Part shown: positions 59,229 to 64,000 of the stretch, one piece after another | Numbering within the stretch: the stretch's first letter is position 1 | How the letters are laid out: each line of letters starts with the position of its first letter | NCBI GenBank assembly: GCA_036346375.1 | Contig: CM070508.1 | Coordinates: forward strand, 16,734,852 to 16,798,851 | Direction: 5' to 3' | Origin: Guadua angustifolia | Lineage: Eukaryota; Streptophyta; Magnoliopsida; Poales; Poaceae | Length of the DNA: 64,000 nt | Translations under genes and position numbers: made by a program | Notes under the pieces: model-generated | What the model was told of the DNA's origin: nothing | The model's input: only the letters and a program-made list of their open reading frames with translations | Databases searched by the model: none

Positions 59229-59754
59229 TATCCACCACTTGCCTAGGATGTAAGGTCGTGAGGTAGGTGGATTAGAAAGCTTCCATTGCTATCCTTTGGA
59301 TTTGCACCGTCCAATTCTAACAGCGGCAGAGCATTGGTAATTCGCTAGACAGTTGTTTCTGATAGTATTTTGCACTTTAACCACCAGCAAATGTGACACA
59401 GGAGAAAACAATTTTGGAAGTGTTTAGAGAGGAGCTCAGTGTATTTTTTGTTTTTGAGTTCTCAAATTTGTGATCCAAAAAGGGCAGGCATTCAGTGCAC
59501 AAAATTTTACTGTATAGCCGTATTGGCATATTTTTTTTTTAGAAATAGTCTCCATCCGGCAAAATTTAAGGAATTGGCCCTGGATCAGCGCGGAACGGCG
59601 AGGTGTTGACACGTGTTTAAACCAACGCACGACGGCACGAGTGGCACGGAAATAAACTTGGACCGCAGGAATTTTGGCGAGCGTGGGAATTGCGGGAATC
59701 CCGTGCTGCACATGCGTCAGATTCGGACGTGATGATTGACATGATAGTGGCATT
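59229..59754. other. intergenic, no gene seen
   Basis: A minus-strand 105-aa frame (59436-59753) has no recognised domain. Nothing else of note. Confidence 0.4.
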
Positions 59755-59854
59755 TTTTTTTAATAATACATTTTTTTAGAAATTACAAAATTAAACGTAA
59801 AAAAAAATACATAAATATACCTTTGTCGGTTGTTGGTTGAGCGACACAAAAATA

Positions 59855-60030
59855 TCGTTTAACCAACAGGCGACAGGAGACCACGTCGCATAATCAACGG
59901 ACGATAGAGTGCCACGTCACCTACGCGAGTCTCTGTCACCTGATGGTCGGGCGACAGCACAAAAATCGATCGATCAACGGGCGACAGGGGGAGCGTGGCC
60001 CCCTGTTGCCAAATCAATGGGCGACAGGGA
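59855..60030 (+). repeat. CAACGGGCGACAG motif array, left arm
   Basis: Five copies of a (A)TCAA(C/T)GG(G/A)CGA(C/T)AG core at roughly 30-45 bp spacing (near 59867, 59896, 59942, 59975 and 60014). The right arm (61075-61235) has the inverse CTGTCG(C/T)CCGTTGAT set. Confidence 0.85.
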
Positions 60031-60031
60031 G

Positions 60032-60042
60032 GGCTATAAAGA
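60032..60042 (+). promoter_or_regulatory. TATA box of the gene inside the MULE-like element
   Basis: GGCTATAAAGAGCC follows the last arm motif directly and is followed by a TTCGTTCGAGCGAGGCAGAG-like, then strongly purine-rich, leader typical of plant transcripts. Confidence 0.6.
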
Positions 60043-60189
60043 GCCCATCACGCTACACTGCGTTCGTTCGAGCGAGGCAGAGAGCAACCAGCGAGATAGA
60101 AAAGAGAAGAAAGGGAGAGAAGAGGAAAAAAAGAGAAAAAAAAGAGAGAAACGAAGAAAAAGAGAAAAAAAGAGATGGAGGAAAGTAGA

Positions 60190-60718
60190 AAATCAACCTA
60201 AAATACTGAGGTGTGCAAGTGGAAAGGGAAAGGGGAAGGCAAAGGAAAAGAGAGGCGCTTCGGACTGGCCGCGCAACATCGCATATCAGGACCTCTTCTT
60301 ACCTTGTGGGGCTGTCCCACCGATGTGTATGTGCGGAGATCCTTACAGGCTTGTCCACTTTTGAGAAATCCCAACTTGAAAGAGGAGGTATTGGAAGTGT
60401 CGTAATTACGCCTTCGACCCGCCGGAGAAGAGTCTGAAGAATCGTCATATGGTAATAATCATATGTGTTTCGTAATATTTCTAGATGAAACTTTGCTAAT
60501 TTATGTTTCATGCAGCCGCCTCCGCCACTATGTGAATTTGAGCAGTGGTTTATATGGAGATCAACTCCGAAGACCAAAAACTCCTTGATCAAGCAAACCG
60601 GGATGAGAAGTTCAGGCGGCAGTTTCAAGAGCAGCGTGACGCCGCACACGAGAAAGCACGTAGAAAGGAAGCAGATAAGAAGGAGGCCGAGAGAGAGGCA
60701 TGGGCGAAGGGGAAATGA
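60190..60718 (+). pseudogene. CCHC/GRF-type zinc-finger protein gene, broken, two exons
   Basis: Exon 1 (to 60451) has DWPRNIAYQDLFLPCGAVPP then MCMCGDPYRLV, and, after in-frame TGA codons, YWKCRNYAFDPPEKSLKNRH. The P-x-C-x-C-G ... (G/R)-Y-W-K-C-x-N spacing is that of the GRF-type zinc finger found in many grass element-associated proteins. Intron 60452-60515 (GTAATA...TTTCATGCAG). Exon 2 (60516-60718) has PPPPLCEFEQWF followed, in the -1 frame, by an Arg/Lys/Glu-rich coiled-coil-like tail (FRRQFQEQRDAAHEKARRKE) ending in TGA. At least two stops and one frame shift disable it. Function of relatives is not established. Confidence 0.65.
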
Positions 60719-61397
60719 TCTCGATCTACTCAGTAGACGTCAAGTTGTAACTATTATTTTCGTTGATCGTGATGCTCCTCCTAGTTTTAAGTCGTAATAA
60801 AGAGTGTTGCCTACCTTATTTTCTGTAGTAACTTCTGATTTGAGAATCGCTTTCCCTCTAATGTTCCTTTTCCAACCATGTTTGCGAAAATCGGAAGAGG
60901 CGCACGCGGCCCCAAAACCCCGAAATTGTGGTCACTTAACAGTTTTCGTAGCCTCACGGGGACCACCGGATACAGCCCAAAAATTACGGGAAAAATCACG
61001 AGCGACTTACGCAACGCAGGCTACCAGCGTACGTGGTCGTTGATGAGGCCGTTTCAGTCTGTCACTCGTTGGTTTGGCGATAGGGGACAGCTCTCCCCCT
61101 GTCGCCCGTTGATCAATCGATTTTTATATTGTCGCCTGACCATTGGGTGACAGAGACTCGCGCATGTGATGTGACACTCTGTCGTCCGTTGATCATGCAA
61201 CGTGGCCTTCTGTCGCCCATTGGTTGGGCGATATTTTTGTGCCGTCCAACTAACAGCCGACATGAGTATATTTATGTAATTTTGTTAGACGTTTATTTTT
61301 GTAATTTCTAAAAGAATATATATTATTAAAAAAATTCGGGGAATTGATGATTGCCGCGCCGGTCTTGCGAGGGATTTCTAATTCCTGCTATCGGCTG

Positions 61398-62876
61398 CAG
61401 GGATCCAAAAACCGGCGAATTTCGGCGAATTCGGCCCCCCCCCCGAATTTATATATGCCGGCCAAATTCAAAAATTTAAAAAAATTTGATTTTGCTACAG
61501 TGCTGCTACAGTAATTTCGGAATTTCGGCGAAATTCGATCAAATTTCGCCGAAATTTCGGGTTTGGAGTCCGGATTTTCAAATTTTTTGGCCGGATTTGA
61601 ACGGAATGGGTCCAATAACCCTTAAGAAAGTCTTGTTCTATGAAAATTTGATGAAAAACTAATTTTTTTAGATTTTTTAAAATTTGGGCAGAAACCTTGT
61701 CAGACTTTTAAGAATTTTTAAAAGCTTGATAATGATGTGAAAAAATTATGGTACCATTATTAGTAGTTTGGGATCATACACAAAATTTTTCAAAATAATT
61801 TAACATCATTTGTTATCTTTAAAAAATAAAAAACCGAATGGACATAATTGGGACAGTAAACTTATTATATTTTTACAAATTTTCTCCGATGTGATCATGA
61901 TCTGAAATTTTTATGACATATTAATAATTTTCTCAGTACCATTCTATAAAATTTTCAAAAAATTTAAATTTTCTTTGTTTGCTCAATAAAATCTATCAAT
62001 GCAGTAAGCACTGAACTTATATGATTGCAATCTGCTCTGCACAGTTTTCAGATTTCGGATTTTGATTTATCAGACAATTCAAATATTTTTAAACTTTTTA
62101 AAATTTGTTTTTCAAGTTTATTTCAGGTAATGATCCTTATTTAAAATTTTCATCTCCATATATTGTTCCAGGAATTTATAAAAATTCTGACAATGTACTG
62201 TGTACATATTTCTGTTTTCTGTTTTGGATTTATCGGGCAACTCAAATATTTTTATAAATTTTTGAAATTTTGTTTTTCAAATTTATTTGAGCTAAGGATT
62301 CTTATGTAAAATTTTTAGCTCAAAATATTTCTCCAGGAATTTATAAAAATTCTGACATTCAAAGTACTAGTTTTCAACTCTCTCTGTGTTTGAATTTTTA
62401 AAAATTTCTCACATTTGATCATCATCTGAAATTTTTCCAGATATATCATAAGTATGTCAGGAATCTCCACAAAAAATTTCAAAACTTTCTAACATCGTTT
62501 GTACTATTTTTCATCCGGTTCAAACTTGCCAATCAACGTTTCATCTACATAGTATCAGTATTTGAATTTTTTAAAATTGCACAGATCTGATAATCACCTG
62601 AAATTTTTATGAGAACATCTCTAATGTGGTAGGAACCTACAAAAAAAATTTCAAAATTTTTCGGTGTCGTTTGAACCAATTTTCAGTCAGTCCAATTTGG
62701 GCAAATTTCGGGCAAATTTCGGCGAATTTCGGGGTATTTTCGGCGAATTTCGGAAAATTTCGGTGGAAATCAAACCGGATTTGAATTTTGAAATTTGAAT
62801 TTTGAATCTTGTCCGGCCGAAATTTCGGATTTCGGCCTGTCCCGAATTTTTTTCTCAAACGAAAAGTTCATCCCTG
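61398..62876. mobile_element. Ac/Ds-type non-autonomous hAT, 1479 bp, TSD ATCGGCTG
   Basis: The left end CAGGGATCCAAAAACCGG and the right end (reverse complement CAGGGATGAACTTTTCG) carry the CAGGGATG-type terminus of maize Ac/Ds. Perfect 8-bp duplications ATCGGCTG at 61390-61397 and 62877-62884. Subterminal 200 bp on each side are full of AATTTCGG / CCGAAATT motifs in both orientations (about 61410-61570 and 62695-62850). The AT-rich centre contains tandem-like AAAATT(C/T)TGACA phrases and no transposase. Confidence 0.95.
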
Positions 62877-62884
62877 ATCGGCTG

Positions 62885-63549
62885 GCGCTGAAAAAAGTAG
62901 CTCGCGATGAAAAAATTTCCCACGGATGGCCAGCGCGGAATTCAGAGACTGCACATTGCTTGTTTGATGCGATTTTACCTCGGAGGAATTCAGTGGGACC
63001 AGAGTGTGACATTTGCCATCCGACGGAAGCGCGCCAAATCGTCTGCATTTCGCGCTTTTCATCTGCGAGAATTTTTTTTCTGTGCGAGTACAACATGGAA
63101 GCAAGATTCCGTGCTATCAACCCGCTGATCTGTTTTCGCGCTTACTAAACCTGGCAAGGGACTATTTTTACCAATCATTTTACGTGAAGGTTAGTTTTAT
63201 AAAAAAAAAAAATCAAATGGCTAGTACAGCGTTTCTTCAGTGCTAGGCATTCGAAGTAGGTAGGTAGGATGCAATTGGAGGTGGCGAAGCCTACTGGTTG
63301 TGCCAGAATCCATTGACGGAATCGAAGTTGGAGCACGAATTGGGAGGAAAATACAAGTACTCGCAAGTTCCAACAATTTTTACTTAGCCTGGACAGCATT
63401 TCAACATGAACAGCGACAACAACTAACACGGCCGCGTGTAACCATCCATCTATTTACATCTCAAGCGCTCAAGTAACTCACAATTCACTGCCTCTCATAC
63501 TGCTGCAAAATTACACGATCAGGCTCCGGCGTACGGACGGCTGTTGGTC
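62885..63549. other. 3' flank of the right-edge gene
   Basis: 62885-63170 has overlapping open frames on both strands without a domain. 63190-63549 is probably the 3' UTR of the minus-strand gene. Confidence 0.4.
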
Positions 63550-64000
63550 TCAGTCCCATATCGTGGTGGCCTTCTTCGTCGTGTGCATCTCGCTGTACGG
63601 TGGCCCGCCCCTTGAGACTGGCCGGACCGACCGGATTGCCGGCATCATCGGCGCCAAGTAGTTGCCACCCCGCACATAGCAATGCGTGTCGTACCTTCCG
63701 GGCACGCCGGCGTGGTGCTGCAGGGGCACCGGCGCCGGCGTGTACTGGTGGTGGTGTTGGTGGTAGTAGGGGTGGCAGTTACCCTGCAAAAAAAGGTGAC
63801 CAGCACCGGCACGTCCAGGCGAGCTGCTCATGTATCCGGCCAAGCCGCCGCCTCCTTCCGCTGCGTGCTGATGGAAATGCTGCGTTGTCACGTCCAGGCT
63901 GCCAAGATTCGGCGTGCTCCGGACACGCTGCATCCCAAACCCGAGGACGCCCTGCTCAGTGCCCACGGCGTTGGCGCGCGGGGAGTTACCAGCCGAGACG
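63550..64000 (-). CDS. C-terminal part of an unrecognised protein, continues off the window
   Basis: Open on minus from the window edge to TGA at 63550-63552, about 150 codons visible. The frame stays open upstream of the first Met, so the start lies outside. The visible part is Gly/His/Pro/Tyr-rich and looks disordered: MQRVRSTPNLGSLD (a phosphosite-like RSTPNL), HFHQHAAEGGGGLAGY, a His/Tyr-rich block (CHPYYHQHHHQYTPAPVP) and a final HTTKKATTIWD. GC-rich coding composition against AT-rich flanks supports a host gene. TTTTTTTGCAGGG on minus near 63786 resembles a splice acceptor, but the frame reads through it. Family not recognised. Confidence 0.7.
   Translation of the reverse strand, partial: VSAGNSPRANAVGTEQGVLGFGMQRVRSTPNLGSLDVTTQHFHQHAAEGGGGLAGYMSSSPGRAGAGHLFLQGNCHPYYHQHHHQYTPAPVPLQHHAGVPGRYDTHCYVRGGNYLAPMMPAIRSVRPVSRGGPPYSEMHTTKKATTIWD

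Larger units (their letters stand above)
59755..61334. mobile_element. long-TIR MULE-like element carrying a zinc-finger gene
   Basis: Left arm 59755-60010 and right arm 61075-61334 are reverse complements. Both begin with a T run, then AATAATA, then TTTTAGAAATTACAAAA(T)TAAACGT, and continue as repeated (C)AACGGGCGACAG motifs. Total 1.58 kb, TIRs about 250 bp, as in Mutator-like elements. No MULE transposase. I could not define a 9-11 bp target duplication because both ends run into A/T homopolymers. The middle holds a TATA box and a spliced gene-like unit (60190-60718), as in Pack-MULEs that carry host gene pieces. Confidence 0.7.

Noticed and set aside
1..64000. CRISPR arrays, operons, prophage or bacterial mobile elements, tRNA and rRNA genes
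   Set aside because: Introns, CACTA/hAT/Helitron elements and grass LTRs show plant nuclear DNA; the tandem repeats lack CRISPR-like unique spacers, and I saw no tRNA or rRNA sequence.

Overview
This is nuclear DNA from a grass (Poaceae, species not determinable by eye). It is AT-rich, packed with nested transposons, and its introns, GC-rich 5' exons and element families (CACTA with Ptta and DUF4216/4218 domains, TA-microsatellite-anchored MITEs, Ac-type hATs, Gypsy LTRs of about 3 kb) are those of grass chromosomes. Only two ordinary host genes are supported. One is a complete four-exon RRM protein gene on + (coding 25894-28272, 189 aa), close to SF3B4 RRM1 and the RBM7 family. The other is the 3' end of an unrecognised gene on - running off the right edge (63550-64000). 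A Cys-rich ORF (41661-41963) and an LRR-like scrap (about 34025-34163) are weaker.

Layout. 1-1660: copia-like LTR sequence read on -, with an array of hairpins. 2690-4095: a diverged inverted/tandem repeat family. 4101-7200: a second copia-like LTR plus internal sequence. 7270-12800: microsatellites, a 230-bp tandem family, two (TA)n-flanked inverted-repeat elements, a 390-bp hairpin and a MITE. 12862-15764: LTR-like block without a target-site duplication (TSD). 16505-24513: CACTA element 'A' (TSD ATA) with its gene on -, split by a 3.06-kb solo LTR (19485-22541). 25700-28300: the RRM gene. 30692-33848: solo LTR (TSD GAAAT). 34442-40089: full-length Gypsy-type element with two 1139-bp LTRs (TSD TACTA), coding on -, gag decayed and pol absent, inserted in a MITE. 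44241-54667: CACTA element 'B' (TSD AAC) with a decayed TNP2 transposase and a second gene joining a Ptta-type N-terminal region to a Ulp1-like C48 peptidase. 55605-58383: PIF/Harbinger-like element (TSD TTA) carrying a nested Helitron. 58517-59220: hAT (TSD TTAGGCTC). 59755-61334: long-TIR MULE-like element carrying a broken CCHC/GRF-type zinc-finger gene. 61398-62876: Ac-type hAT (TSD ATCGGCTG).

The elements act as independent parasites. The more unusual structures are: in CACTA A, an exon plus its intron amplified in tandem as a frame-preserving 138-bp unit; in CACTA B, a third array of subterminal-type motifs placed internally, just upstream of the second gene, in addition to those at both ends; and a MULE-like element that packages a promoter and a spliced zinc-finger gene between arms built from a repeated short motif. 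TSDs were read directly from the sequence. Family names beyond the superfamily are inference from memory of domain and terminal patterns, with no database search.
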